Shown piece by piece: positions 6,367 through 14,085 of a DNA stretch of 17,295 bases. The position numbers and the translations under genes are program-made. Numbering within the stretch: position 1 is the stretch's first letter; each line of letters starts with the position of its first letter. This DNA comes from an uncultured Lachnospiraceae bacterium (lineage in GTDB: Bacteria > Bacillota > Clostridia > Lachnospirales > Lachnospiraceae), in contig CAJTRU010000072.1 in NCBI GenBank assembly GCA_910579085.1, positions 1-17,295 on the forward strand, read 5' to 3'. The notes under the pieces are model-generated. The model saw nothing but the letters and a program-made list of their open reading frames with translations, ran no database searches and was not told the DNA's origin.

Positions 6367-7773
6367 CTATTCGCCAATATTATACACAATAATTCCCGCC
6401 CCACGCCTTGCATATTCTACATGATGGTTTTCTTCTGTAACTAGCACCTTTACTCCATTGATAGTTATGGCAGTTCCTGGATTTACTACTTTATTAATAG
6501 TAATTTTGGCAAGGTTTGCCTTACCCATCTGGTCAAGTATTTCCTGCTCCCTTTTAGTAAGTTCATTAACCCTTGTATCACATTCTATTTTGCTTCTCAT
6601 AAGCTGTATACGCTTTTTAGAGAGTTCAGGATTGTCCCCTTTGCTTAAAGCCTGTTGTACTTTTTCAAGTGCATCAACTACTGTTTTAAGTGATTTTTCA
6701 CTGTCTTCTTTATTCTGTTTACATTGTGCCAGAAGTGCAAACAAATCACCATCTACACCCGCTTTTATCTCTGTCCTTACTTCTGACATATTACCAATAA
6801 TATTAGCACTGATATACCTCATTGCTGATACAGAACCGCCTACTATCACACCATATTTGCCAGAAACAATTATATCCTGTCCAGCTTCAATCCTGGTATT
6901 CATAATAGCGTTGGCCTGTACATCACCTTTACAGGTTATGCTTGACTGTTCAAAAAACTTCCCTTTTACAGAGCCGCCTGCTTCTATTGAGCCTTTTCCA
7001 TTGCCCTGCATACCATTCTTCAGCACAACATCATTTTTTGCAGAAAGGTTTGCCTGCTCAACATACCCGTCAACAATTATAGAACCTTTTTGTGATGTTA
7101 CACTGACACCTGAAAAGACATTCCCACGTATGTGTATGTCATTCTGGAATTCTATATCACCTGTGGTAAATGATACATCACCCTCTACTACAAGTTCCTT
7201 ATCTACTACAAGCCTTTCTGCAATATATGTTACCTTGCCATCATATTTTGCAGTATATTCTGTACCTGTAGAATCAATTGCAAAACCTTTGCCCTTTATC
7301 TTTGCTAAATCTTTACCCTTCTTGGCAAGGATAGAACCACCAAACACATTTATGCCATCCTTACATGGTGTAGGCGGATGGTATACAACAAGGCGCTCTC
7401 CTTCAACAACAGAAGGAACACTTCCATATTCTGAATAGTCAACAGAGCCATCCTTTAAAATCTTTGGCCTTGTGTCAATATGTGTATCAAATAAAAATTC
7501 ATACCAGCCGTCCTGTCCATCAATTGCTGGAGTTGACTGGGCAAACTTCAATGTTCTATTATAAATATTATTATCAAGAATATTACTTATTACTTCTGTA
7601 CTTATGCCGTGGACTACACCCACATCTTTGGCAAGTTTTAAAACTGATTCCAGCGTATTTTCTGTACCTTCACTTGGTGGTGCTATACATATATATGCTG
7701 CATTCTCATCATCGGATACTGTTATCTGTATATTACAAATACTATTTCCTGCTTCTACAATATCTTCCTGCAT
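6367..7773 (-). CDS. FapA family (DUF342) protein
   Basis: A 468-residue cytoplasmic protein of the DUF342/FapA family (flagellar assembly protein A in some bacteria). It has the family plan: a variable N-terminal part to about residue 75, then DGQDGWYEFLFD and a long right-handed beta-helix rich in Gly/Val/Ile (VVEGDVSFTTGDIEFQNDIHIRGNV..., about 185-340). A coiled coil (about 350-425) and a small C-terminal beta domain (KVVNPGTAITINGVKVLV) follow. Start ATG 7773 has GAGGAGG upstream. It is the first gene of a three-gene unit under a sigma-A promoter. DUF342 proteins occur in motile and non-motile bacteria, so a link to flagella is plausible but not proven. Confidence 0.9.
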   Translation of the reverse strand: MQEDIVEAGNSICNIQITVSDDENAAYICIAPPSEGTENTLESVLKLAKDVGVVHGISTEVISNILDNNIYNRTLKFAQSTPAIDGQDGWYEFLFDTHIDTRPKILKDGSVDYSEYGSVPSVVEGERLVVYHPPTPCKDGINVFGGSILAKKGKDLAKIKGKGFAIDSTGTEYTAKYDGKVTYIAERLVVDKELVVEGDVSFTTGDIEFQNDIHIRGNVFSGVSVTSQKGSIIVDGYVEQANLSAKNDVVLKNGMQGNGKGSIEAGGSVKGKFFEQSSITCKGDVQANAIMNTRIEAGQDIIVSGKYGVIVGGSVSAMRYISANIIGNMSEVRTEIKAGVDGDLFALLAQCKQNKEDSEKSLKTVVDALEKVQQALSKGDNPELSKKRIQLMRSKIECDTRVNELTKREQEILDQMGKANLAKITINKVVNPGTAITINGVKVLVTEENHHVEYARRGAGIIVYNIGE

Positions 7774-7838
7774 AAAATCCCTCCTCTGTCACCATATTCC
7801 AACCAGCATTTTTATTAAGAGCAGAGTTACTTATTTTG

Positions 7839-7867
7839 ATTATATATGAGTTTGCTATATATTGCAA
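7839..7867 (-). promoter_or_regulatory. Sigma-A promoter of the fapA operon
   Basis: On the minus strand TTGCAA (7862-7867), exactly 17 bases, then TATAAT (7839-7844). The predicted start is near 7832, giving a leader of about 60 bases. Confidence 0.85.
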
Positions 7868-7929
7868 GAACCCATCCAATTGTTAACTAAAACTTAACAC
7901 TTTTGCAGCCATGCAGCCTTTTCTGGTTT

Positions 7930-10575
7930 TTAGTTTTGTAACTTTAAAAGCTCTTCTTCTACTTTATCCATCATTGCCTGGTATTTAGCAAGTTTACTTT
8001 TTTCTTCTTCTATCTTTGATGCAGGTGCTTTGCCCATAAATTTCTCATTACCAAGCATCCCGTTTACACGTTTTAACTCACCCTCAAGGCGTTTTTTCTC
8101 TTTCATAAGCCTTTCTTTCTCTTTTTCAAAATCCACAAGGTCTGAAAGAGGCATATAGATTGTTGCATTGCTGGTAACTGCTGATACTGCATTTTCTTCT
8201 ATTCCTGCTTTATCTGTCTGCACTGCCACTTCTGATGCATATAACATATGGGCAAATGAACCTGACAGCCTGCTGTATGTGTCTGCTGCTTCCCCACTGT
8301 CTGCTACTATATAAACTTTTGCTTTGCGTGATGGTGCAACTTCCATAGAGGTGCGTGTATTACGTACAGCTTTTATAACTGCCTTCATAACAGAAACATC
8401 CTGTTCAGCTTCTTTATTATTCCATTCATCTTTATATTCTGGCCATAAAGAAACCATTATTGACTCTTCTTCTGGCTTTATTGTGCAGAAAATCTCTTCT
8501 GTAATAAATGGCATAAATGGATGCAGCAGTTTCAGCGAAGCTACAAGCACTGTTTCAAGCGTCCAGAATGCAGCATTAGCCGCCTTGCTGTCATTTTCTT
8601 TATTAAAAAGCCTTGGTTTTACAAGTTCAATATACCAGTCGCAAAATTCAGTCCAGATAAAATCATATATTTTCTGTACAGCTATGCCAAGTTCATATTT
8701 CTCCATATTTTCTGTAACTTCCCTGGCAAGTGTATTAACTGCTGAAATTATCCATTTGTCAACGGCATATAAATCATTATATGCGGGCTCTGTAATTTTG
8801 TTGTCACCAAGGTGCATAAGTATAAAACGGGAAGCATTCCATACTTTATTGGCAAAATTACGGCTTGCCTCTACACGTTCCCAGTAAAAACGCATGTCAT
8901 TTCCTGGGGCATTTCCTGTAACAAGTGTAAAACGCAGGGCATCTGCACCATACTTATCAATTACTTCAAGCGGGTCAATCCCGTTGCCAAGTGATTTGCT
9001 CATCTTGCGTCCTTGTGAATCACGTACAAGCCCATGTATAAATACTGTATCAAATGGAACTTTGCCTGTCTGTTCTATACCCGAAAACATCATACGCATA
9101 ACCCAGAATGGAATTATGTCATATCCTGTAACAAGAGTGCTTGTAGGATAGAAATAATCCATTTCTTCTGTTTTTTCTGGCCATCCAAGCGTCGAAAATG
9201 GCCACAGTGCAGATGAAAACCATGTATCAAGTGTATCAGGGTCCTGGCGCATTGGCTTGCCACATTTTGGGCATGTAGCATTGTCTTCTTTAGTAACCAC
9301 CATTTCACCACACCCGTCACAATAAAATGCAGGTATCTGGTGTCCCCACCAAAGCTGGCGTGATATACACCAGTCGCGTATATTTTCAAGCCAATGGAAA
9401 TAAGTTTTTTCAAAATGTGGCGGAACAAACTTTGTATCACCATTTTTTACTGCATCTATTGCAGGTTTTGCAAGTGCTTTCATAGAAACAAACCACTGTT
9501 TTGAAACCCTTGGTTCTACTGTAGTGCCACAACGGTAACATGTGCCTACATTATGAGGGTGGTCTTCTGTCTTAATAAGTGCCCCTTCTGCTTCAAGGTC
9601 CGCTACTATAGCTTTTCTTGCCTCATACCTGTCCATTCCCGCATATTTAGGATAATCTTCTGTTATTTTTGCATCATCTGTAAGTACATTTATAATTTCA
9701 AGGTTGTGCCTGAGCCCTACTTCAAAATCGTTAGGGTCATGTGCTGGCGTAATTTTAACAACACCTGTACCAAATTCCATGTCTACATATTCATCTTCTA
9801 TTATTGGTATCTGCCTGTGTACAAGTGGCAAATCAAGTGTCTTGCCAGCCATATGCTTATAACGGCTGTCATTTGGATTAACTGCTACTGCTGTATCACC
9901 AAGAAGTGTTTCCGGACGTGTTGTCGCAAGGTCAATATATCCTGTACCATCTGTTGTTTTATACCTTAAATGCCAGAAATGTCCTGCCTGGTCTTCATAT
10001 TCAACCTCTGCATCCGAAATAGATGTAAGACATTTTGGACACCAGTTTATAATGCGTTCTCCCCTGTAAATTAATTCTTTATTATAGAGTTTAACAAATA
10101 CTTCCTTAACTGCCCTGTTGCAGCCTTCATCCATTGTAAAACGTTCCCTGTCCCAGTCACAGGATGAACCTATTTTCTTAAGCTGGCCCACTATACGTCC
10201 GCCATACTGCTTTTTCCAGTCCCATACCCTTTCAAGGAATTTTTCCCTTCCAAGTTCTTCTTTAGAAATTCCTTCATTTCTAAGTTTCTCTACCACTTTT
10301 GCTTCTGTAGCAATAGAAGCATGGTCTGTACCTGGCAGCCACAGTGCTTCATAACCCTGCATCCTTTTAAAACGTACCAGTATATCCTGCAATGTATTGT
10401 CAAGTGCATGTCCCATATGAAGCTGCCCTGTAATATTAGGCGGAGGCATCACAATTGTAAAAGGTTTTTTATCCCTGTCCACCTCTGCATGGAAATATTT
10501 CCTGCTAACCCATTTTTCGTAAATCCTCTGTTCAATACCAGCAGGATTATAATTTTTATCTAATTCTTTAGCCAT
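7930..10575 (-). CDS. valS: Valyl-tRNA synthetase
   Basis: An 881-residue class I aminoacyl-tRNA synthetase that charges tRNA-Val in the cytoplasm; the length is normal. The HIGH-type motif HMGH is at residues 53-56 within PPPNITGQLHMGHAL. The editing (CP1) domain contains TTRPETLLGDTAVAVNP, and a Cys4 zinc-binding pair CDGC...CPKC lies in the insertion. KMSKS is at 524-528, followed by the anticodon-binding domain and a C-terminal coiled coil (about 815-881). ATG 10575 follows GGAGG; the ORF extends only four codons further. It is a single gene controlled by the T-box upstream. No clear intrinsic terminator follows it. Confidence 0.98.
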   Translation of the reverse strand: MAKELDKNYNPAGIEQRIYEKWVSRKYFHAEVDRDKKPFTIVMPPPNITGQLHMGHALDNTLQDILVRFKRMQGYEALWLPGTDHASIATEAKVVEKLRNEGISKEELGREKFLERVWDWKKQYGGRIVGQLKKIGSSCDWDRERFTMDEGCNRAVKEVFVKLYNKELIYRGERIINWCPKCLTSISDAEVEYEDQAGHFWHLRYKTTDGTGYIDLATTRPETLLGDTAVAVNPNDSRYKHMAGKTLDLPLVHRQIPIIEDEYVDMEFGTGVVKITPAHDPNDFEVGLRHNLEIINVLTDDAKITEDYPKYAGMDRYEARKAIVADLEAEGALIKTEDHPHNVGTCYRCGTTVEPRVSKQWFVSMKALAKPAIDAVKNGDTKFVPPHFEKTYFHWLENIRDWCISRQLWWGHQIPAFYCDGCGEMVVTKEDNATCPKCGKPMRQDPDTLDTWFSSALWPFSTLGWPEKTEEMDYFYPTSTLVTGYDIIPFWVMRMMFSGIEQTGKVPFDTVFIHGLVRDSQGRKMSKSLGNGIDPLEVIDKYGADALRFTLVTGNAPGNDMRFYWERVEASRNFANKVWNASRFILMHLGDNKITEPAYNDLYAVDKWIISAVNTLAREVTENMEKYELGIAVQKIYDFIWTEFCDWYIELVKPRLFNKENDSKAANAAFWTLETVLVASLKLLHPFMPFITEEIFCTIKPEEESIMVSLWPEYKDEWNNKEAEQDVSVMKAVIKAVRNTRTSMEVAPSRKAKVYIVADSGEAADTYSRLSGSFAHMLYASEVAVQTDKAGIEENAVSAVTSNATIYMPLSDLVDFEKEKERLMKEKKRLEGELKRVNGMLGNEKFMGKAPASKIEEEKSKLAKYQAMMDKVEEELLKLQN

Positions 10576-10612
10576 AAAATCCTCCATTCTGTACTGCTTT
10601 TTGCATATAAAA

Positions 10613-10885
10613 ACAAAAAAACCCTCTGCTTATAGCAAAGGGCGGATGTACCGCGGTACCACCTTTAAACACAATAATAGATAATGTAATATATACACAC
10701 CTGTTACTGCCTCTTGTATCTGTAACGGGATGTCCCGCTGCTTCTTACTAAAACCCATATAACTAAGATTTTTCAGAAACAGTGCTCAAAAGCTACCTTC
10801 CACAGCATTAGTTCCTATGAAGCCTTACAGCCTCCGGGCTTTCACTCTCTTAAGGCATATGCTGTGTACTCCTCTTTATCACTGC
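10613..10885 (-). promoter_or_regulatory. T-box leader (tRNA-Val sensing) of valS
   Basis: The conserved T-box AAAGGTGGTACCGCG is at 10653-10667. It is followed by a terminator hairpin (CCCTTTGC/GCAGAGGG, 10622-10642) and a T-run (10613-10620). Stem I shows the AGTA element (10867-10870) and base-paired CACAGCAT/ATGCTGTG arms. Aligned to the layout of Bacillus glyQS, the specifier triplet is GUA at 10794-10796, just before GCTTTTGAGC. GUA is a valine codon, matching the gene. Uncharged tRNA-Val should stabilise the antiterminator and allow valS transcription. Confidence 0.95.
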
Positions 10886-10914
10886 ATTTAAAATATTATT
10901 AATACTACCTAGAC

Positions 10915-10940
10915 ATTATATGCCATTATATGGCATATAA
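10915..10940 (-). promoter_or_regulatory. Palindrome overlapping the probable valS promoter
   Basis: 10916-10940 is a perfect 11-bp inverted repeat with a 3-base centre (TTATATGCCAT...ATGGCATATAA). On the minus strand it supplies a TATAAT (10915-10920) that fits a start near 10908 for the T-box RNA; the -35 is poor. The same hairpin lies 28 bases after the rplT stop but has no T-run, so it is a doubtful terminator. It may do both jobs or be an operator. Confidence 0.5.
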
Positions 10941-10968
10941 GCAGTCCTCTGGTAAATTATTTATCCAG

Positions 10969-11325
10969 TTAAGCAATCTTAGATTTAGCAATTTCAACAA
11001 GTGCTGCAAAACCTTCTGGGTCACTGATTGCCATTTCTGAAAGCATTTTTCTGTTAAGGTTGATATCTGCAAGTTTAAGCCCATGCATAAGCCTGCTATA
11101 TGAAAGCCCGTTAATACGTGCTGCTGCGTTAATACGTGCAATCCAGAGTCTCCTGAATTCCCTTTTCCTCTCTTTCCTGCCTGAGAAGGAAGAATTAAGA
11201 GCCCTCATAACGGACTGTTTTGCAACTCTGTACTGTTTAGACCTTGCTCCTCTGTAACCCTTTGCAAGTTTTAATACCCTTTTATGTTTTTTCTTTGCAT
11301 TTAAACCGCCTTTAACACGTGCCAT
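10969..11325 (-). CDS. rplT: Large ribosomal subunit protein bL20
   Basis: A 118-residue basic protein of normal length. MARVKGG at the start, KLAKGYRGARSKQYRVAKQ and the RRLWIARINAAAR segment are diagnostic of L20, which binds 23S rRNA early in large-subunit assembly. In Firmicutes L20 also represses its own operon by binding the leader. It is the last gene of infC-rpmI-rplT, 18 bases after rpmI, with AAGGAGG before the ATG. Confidence 0.98.
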   Translation of the reverse strand: MARVKGGLNAKKKHKRVLKLAKGYRGARSKQYRVAKQSVMRALNSSFSGRKERKREFRRLWIARINAAARINGLSYSRLMHGLKLADINLNRKMLSEMAISDPEGFAALVEIAKSKIA

Positions 11326-11343
11326 CTTAATTTTCCTCCTTAA

Positions 11344-11544
11344 TTATTTTGAATATGGTAACATACGCTTCATCATCTTAGCGTTTGTAACATCAACTTC
11401 TACTGCTTTTCTAAGCCTTCTTTTTCTCTTTGGTGATTTCTTTGTTAAAATATGGCTTTTATTTGCATTCATTTTCATAAGCTTTCCCGTTCCTGTAACT
11501 TTAAAACGTTTAGCTGCTGACCTCTTTGTCTTTAACTTTGGCAT
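11344..11544 (-). CDS. rpmI: Large ribosomal subunit protein bL35
   Basis: A 66-residue, very basic protein of standard L35 length. It begins MPKLKTKRSAAKRFKVTGTGK and contains the SHILTKKSPKRKRRLRK segment typical of the family. AAGGAGG precedes the ATG. The 131-base gap to infC holds a small perfect hairpin (GCCTGT/ACAGGC, 11646-11660), which may be an RNA stability or regulatory element, but no separate promoter of good quality. Confidence 0.98.
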   Translation of the reverse strand: MPKLKTKRSAAKRFKVTGTGKLMKMNANKSHILTKKSPKRKRRLRKAVEVDVTNAKMMKRMLPYSK

Positions 11545-11675
11545 AATTATATTTCCTCCTTAACTTGTGATTATATCTATATTAAGCCATTTACCGGACT
11601 GTATAATCCTCAAATGCCTGGCTTTCCATAAACACTGCAAATACTGCCTGTATCACAGGCATCCCTTGTTATAAA

Positions 11676-12182
11676 CTAACGCTTTTGTGATAAAAACATA
11701 ACCATCGAACGCCCTTCCATCTTTGGCGCTTTATCTATTACAGAAATATCCTCAAGCTGTTCATAGAAACTGTCAAGTATTTGTTTGCTATAACTTATAT
11801 GCGCCATTTCGCGTCCACGGAAACGGAGTGTAACCTTAACTTTGTCACCTTTGGCCAGGAATTTTCTTGCCTGGTTAGCTTTGGTATTAAGGTCGTTCTT
11901 ATCTATATTAGGTGAAAGCCTTACTTCCTTGACTTCCATAGTCTTCTGCTTTTTCTTTGCTTCCTTTTCCTTGCGTGCCAGTTCATAACGGTATTTGCCG
12001 TAATCAATAATTTTACATACAGGTGGCTTTGCCCCTGGCGCAATCTTGACAAGGTCAAGTTCCGCTTCACGCGCCAGCCTCATTGCTTCTTTAGCTGGCA
12101 TAATACCTAACTGCTCCCCAGTTTCACTAATCAGCCGGACTTCCTTGTCCCTGATTCTTTCATTAATCATTAACTCGCTAAT
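11676..12182 (-). CDS. infC: Translation initiation factor IF-3 (probable AUU start)
   Basis: A protein of about 168 residues that binds the 30S subunit and checks initiator tRNA and start codon. The N-terminal domain (INERIRDKEVRLI, GEQLGIMPAKEAMRLA, PPVCKIIDYGKYRYELARKEKEAKKKQK) and C-terminal domain (KVTLRFRGREMAHISY, GRSMVMFLSQK) are complete. GGAGGTG (12190-12196) lies 7 bases before an ATT codon at 12180-12182. The first ATG (12170) is 19 bases away, and the upstream open frame runs through the leader terminator. An AUU start is classic for infC and lets IF-3 limit its own translation. It heads the infC-rpmI-rplT operon. Confidence 0.93.
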   Translation of the reverse strand: MSELMINERIRDKEVRLISETGEQLGIMPAKEAMRLAREAELDLVKIAPGAKPPVCKIIDYGKYRYELARKEKEAKKKQKTMEVKEVRLSPNIDKNDLNTKANQARKFLAKGDKVKVTLRFRGREMAHISYSKQILDSFYEQLEDISVIDKAPKMEGRSMVMFLSQKR

Positions 12183-12196
12183 GGTAGTACACCTCC

Positions 12197-12418
12197 AAAA
12201 TAATATAATATGAAAAAAACGTGGAAAGCAAAGACAATCCACGTTTATCTATTAATATATATGCGTAAAATGCAGTAAATATAACTCCTGCCTGTAATAT
12301 ACCAATAATAAAACCCGAGTCACTTAAATGTGCTAAGGTGAGAGTGGATTACTCTACTTCGTTGCTGGCTGTATGGATGTAAACAGTGCAATAATAAATA
12401 TTGCAATAACAGACAGCA
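12197..12418 (-). promoter_or_regulatory. L20-type leader with transcription attenuator, upstream of infC
   Basis: The roughly 220-base leader ends in a terminator: arms AAACGTGGA/TCCACGTTT (12238-12246 with 12217-12225) and a T-run (12213-12219), just before the infC ribosome site. Upstream it contains the elements AGTAGAGTAATCCACTCTCACC (about 12332-12353) and GACTCGGGTTTT (about 12309-12320), which I recall from L20 leaders of Firmicutes. L20 binding is expected to favour termination. The Rfam assignment is from memory. Confidence 0.8.
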
Positions 12419-12424
12419 ATTAGG

Positions 12425-12453
12425 ATGATAGCATATATGGAATTAGTTGTCAA
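12425..12453 (-). promoter_or_regulatory. Sigma-A promoter of infC-rpmI-rplT
   Basis: On the minus strand a perfect TTGACA (12448-12453), 17 bases, then TATCAT (12425-12430) with TGC directly before it (extended -10). The predicted start is near 12418. Confidence 0.88.
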
Positions 12454-12461
12454 GTGATTTT

Positions 12462-12698
12462 TTATAAGATAATTTCCATGCCAGTTGCTTTTTTTAAGAT
12501 ATCTAAAGCATCCTGTGTATCACGCAGCTCTTTACGCAGGCGTACAAGTTCCTTTGCATCATACATCTTTCTACAGTTAGAAAGAGCGGTCTTACTAATC
12601 CCCAGACTCTTTGCACACTTGGCAATCCCAAACCCTGGATGTTCCTTCAAATATCTTACTGCATCATTCTTAAATTCTTCTGTATATTGTGTAGCCAT
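12462..12698 (-). pseudogene. Remnant of IS3-family transposase OrfA
   Basis: A 78-residue frame with the IS3-type OrfA start MATQYTEEFKNDAVRYLKEHPG, the helix-turn-helix GIAKCAKSLGISKTALSN, and the leucine-zipper part ELVRLRKELRDTQDALDILKKA. Compared with the form I remember, about 20 residues are missing between MYD and AKEL, the usual Trp after LSN is Cys, and the end (TGMEIIL) diverges. No OrfB follows; the frame stops 9 bases before the -35 box of infC. GGAGG precedes ATG 12698. Most likely a decayed insertion sequence that can no longer move. Confidence 0.75.
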
Positions 12699-12704
12699 GT
12701 TCAT

Positions 12705-12927
12705 TCCTCCATCTGTTCTATTATACTTTCCTGTTGGGAATTTTCCATGTCTAACTTGTACTAATTATATTCTAATACCATGATAAAAAACCGTTGCCTC
12801 TTTCATCCTTCCCACGTCCAGAAGTTCATCAAAATCATAAATGTATTTCCTCTCAAATACATTTTTTGCCGTATTTGTGGATATCCTCTGGCAGATGCCC
12901 CATAAGGCCACGGGGCATCCAAATCTG
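12705..12927. other. Intergenic region between queF and the IS remnant
   Basis: No gene is certain here. Just after queF an 8-bp perfect hairpin (GATGCCCC/GGGGCATC, 12894-12919) lacks a T-run, so it is an incomplete terminator. A minus-strand frame stays open from about 12929 to a TAA at 12765; its last part (YDFDELLDVGRMKEATVFYHG) looks protein-like, but it has no start with a ribosome site. It may be the tail of a deleted gene. The left part should include one end of the insertion sequence. Confidence 0.4.
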
Positions 12928-13398
12928 TTACCGGTTATCTACTTTTTCGGGATACATGTCATGATGGGCGAGACGGTCATAAGCCATCTCCTCCCATTTT
13001 GTCCCTTTCTTTCCATAATTGCAGTACGGGTCAATCGAAATCCCTCCTCTTGGAAGGAATTTCCCCCAGACTTCAATATACTTCGGTTCCATAAGATTTA
13101 TCAAATCTTTCATAATCTTATTGCAGCAGTCCTCATGAAAATCTCCATGATTTCTGTAAGAAAAGAGATACAATTTTAGGGATTTGCTCTCAACCATTTT
13201 TCTATCTGGGACATAAGATATGTAGATTGTCGCAAAATCCGGCTGTCCCGTAATTGGACAGAGAGATGTAAACTCTGGACAATTGAATTTTACGAAATAG
13301 TCATTGTCCATATGTTTATTTTCAAAACTTTCAAGTACCTCCGGCGCATAATCCATTTGGTATTTTGTCTGTTTTCCAAGTGCATGTAACTCAGGCAT
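12928..13398 (-). CDS. queF: NADPH-dependent 7-cyano-7-deazaguanine reductase QueF
   Basis: A 156-residue single-domain (type I) QueF, which reduces preQ0 to preQ1 with NADPH in queuosine synthesis. The catalytic Cys47 and Asp54 lie in SLCPITGQPDFA with the expected spacing of seven. The QueF signature ESKSLKLYLFSYRNHG is at 70-85, with the HGDFHED substrate region after it. The ATG follows the stop of the transporter gene with no gap (TAAATG), with AAGGAGG inside that gene, so translation is coupled. Base composition is richer in G+C than in the genes to the left. Confidence 0.97.
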   Translation of the reverse strand: MPELHALGKQTKYQMDYAPEVLESFENKHMDNDYFVKFNCPEFTSLCPITGQPDFATIYISYVPDRKMVESKSLKLYLFSYRNHGDFHEDCCNKIMKDLINLMEPKYIEVWGKFLPRGGISIDPYCNYGKKGTKWEEMAYDRLAHHDMYPEKVDNR

Positions 13399-14085
13399 TT
13401 AATGTTCCTCCTTCAATTTAAGCTTTCTTGCCAGATATACAAAAGGCGTATCACAGAAAGCAACAATTGCCTTAAACAGATACGTTGTAAGCAGAATACT
13501 CACAAATACTTCCGTGTCATACACACCCCAGAAAGCGGCAAACGTAAACACCAGCGTATCCACAGCCTGGGAAACCAGAGTCGAACCACAGTTCCGGAGC
13601 CATAACCTTCCCTCATTGTCACCCGTTTTTTTCCAGATGAAATGATAAAGCGTAACATCTATTGTCTGTGAGCAGATATATCCCAGTGTGCTTCCTAAAA
13701 CCACCCTCGGTACAAAACCGAACAGCATCGTCATCGGCTCATTCATGATATCGTTTGCATTCGGGACAAACCTGAGCAGCCCCTGTGTTCCCACCAGGAA
13801 AATAACGGTTGTAAACAGACCGATATAGACTGCTTTCTGCGCCGCTTTCTTTCCATGCTTTTCAGACAGGATATCCGTCACCAGAAAACTTGCCGCATAA
13901 AGTGTATTCCCTGCAGTAGTCGAAAGCCCGAAAATATCCACATTTTTACACACCTGTATATTGGCAAGAATCGCTGAAATTGCCGTAAACACATACAGCC
14001 CTGTCTTTCCAAATATTTTGTAGGCAATCACTACCGAAAAAAGATAAAAACCAATTGAAAGTATAAACAAAACAGAATTTGTCAT
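13399..14085 (-). CDS. Queuosine precursor transporter, YhhQ/VUT family
   Basis: A 228-residue membrane protein with about six helices. It matches the YhhQ (queuosine precursor transporter, formerly DUF165/VUT) family: AGNTLYAASFLVTDILSEKHGKKAA, then GFVPRVVLGSTLGYICSQTIDVTLYHFIWKKT, and RNCGSTLVSQAVDTLVFTFAAF. The family imports preQ0, preQ1 or related bases; the exact substrate cannot be told from sequence. Its ATG overlaps the queC stop (ATGA) and queF follows with no gap. Placement between a synthesis and a reduction gene under one riboswitch supports the assignment. Confidence 0.93.
   Translation of the reverse strand: MTNSVLFILSIGFYLFSVVIAYKIFGKTGLYVFTAISAILANIQVCKNVDIFGLSTTAGNTLYAASFLVTDILSEKHGKKAAQKAVYIGLFTTVIFLVGTQGLLRFVPNANDIMNEPMTMLFGFVPRVVLGSTLGYICSQTIDVTLYHFIWKKTGDNEGRLWLRNCGSTLVSQAVDTLVFTFAAFWGVYDTEVFVSILLTTYLFKAIVAFCDTPFVYLARKLKLKEEH

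Noticed and set aside
6458..7438. A 326-codon plus-strand open frame
   Set aside because: It lies antisense to the FapA-family gene, whose domains and codon pattern are clear; it has no ribosome site and a low-complexity translation.
7895..7925. A terminator for valS
   Set aside because: GGCTGC and GGCTGC are direct rather than inverted repeats, and the nearby TGTTAA/TTAACA stem is too weak and has no T-run.
9553..9969. A 138-codon plus-strand open frame
   Set aside because: It is antisense to the editing domain of valS, and its Cys/Phe/Tyr-rich translation is typical of a shadow frame.
12894..12919. Intrinsic terminator of the queuosine operon
   Set aside because: The 8-bp stem is perfect but no T-run follows on the minus strand, so it is only noted as a hairpin.
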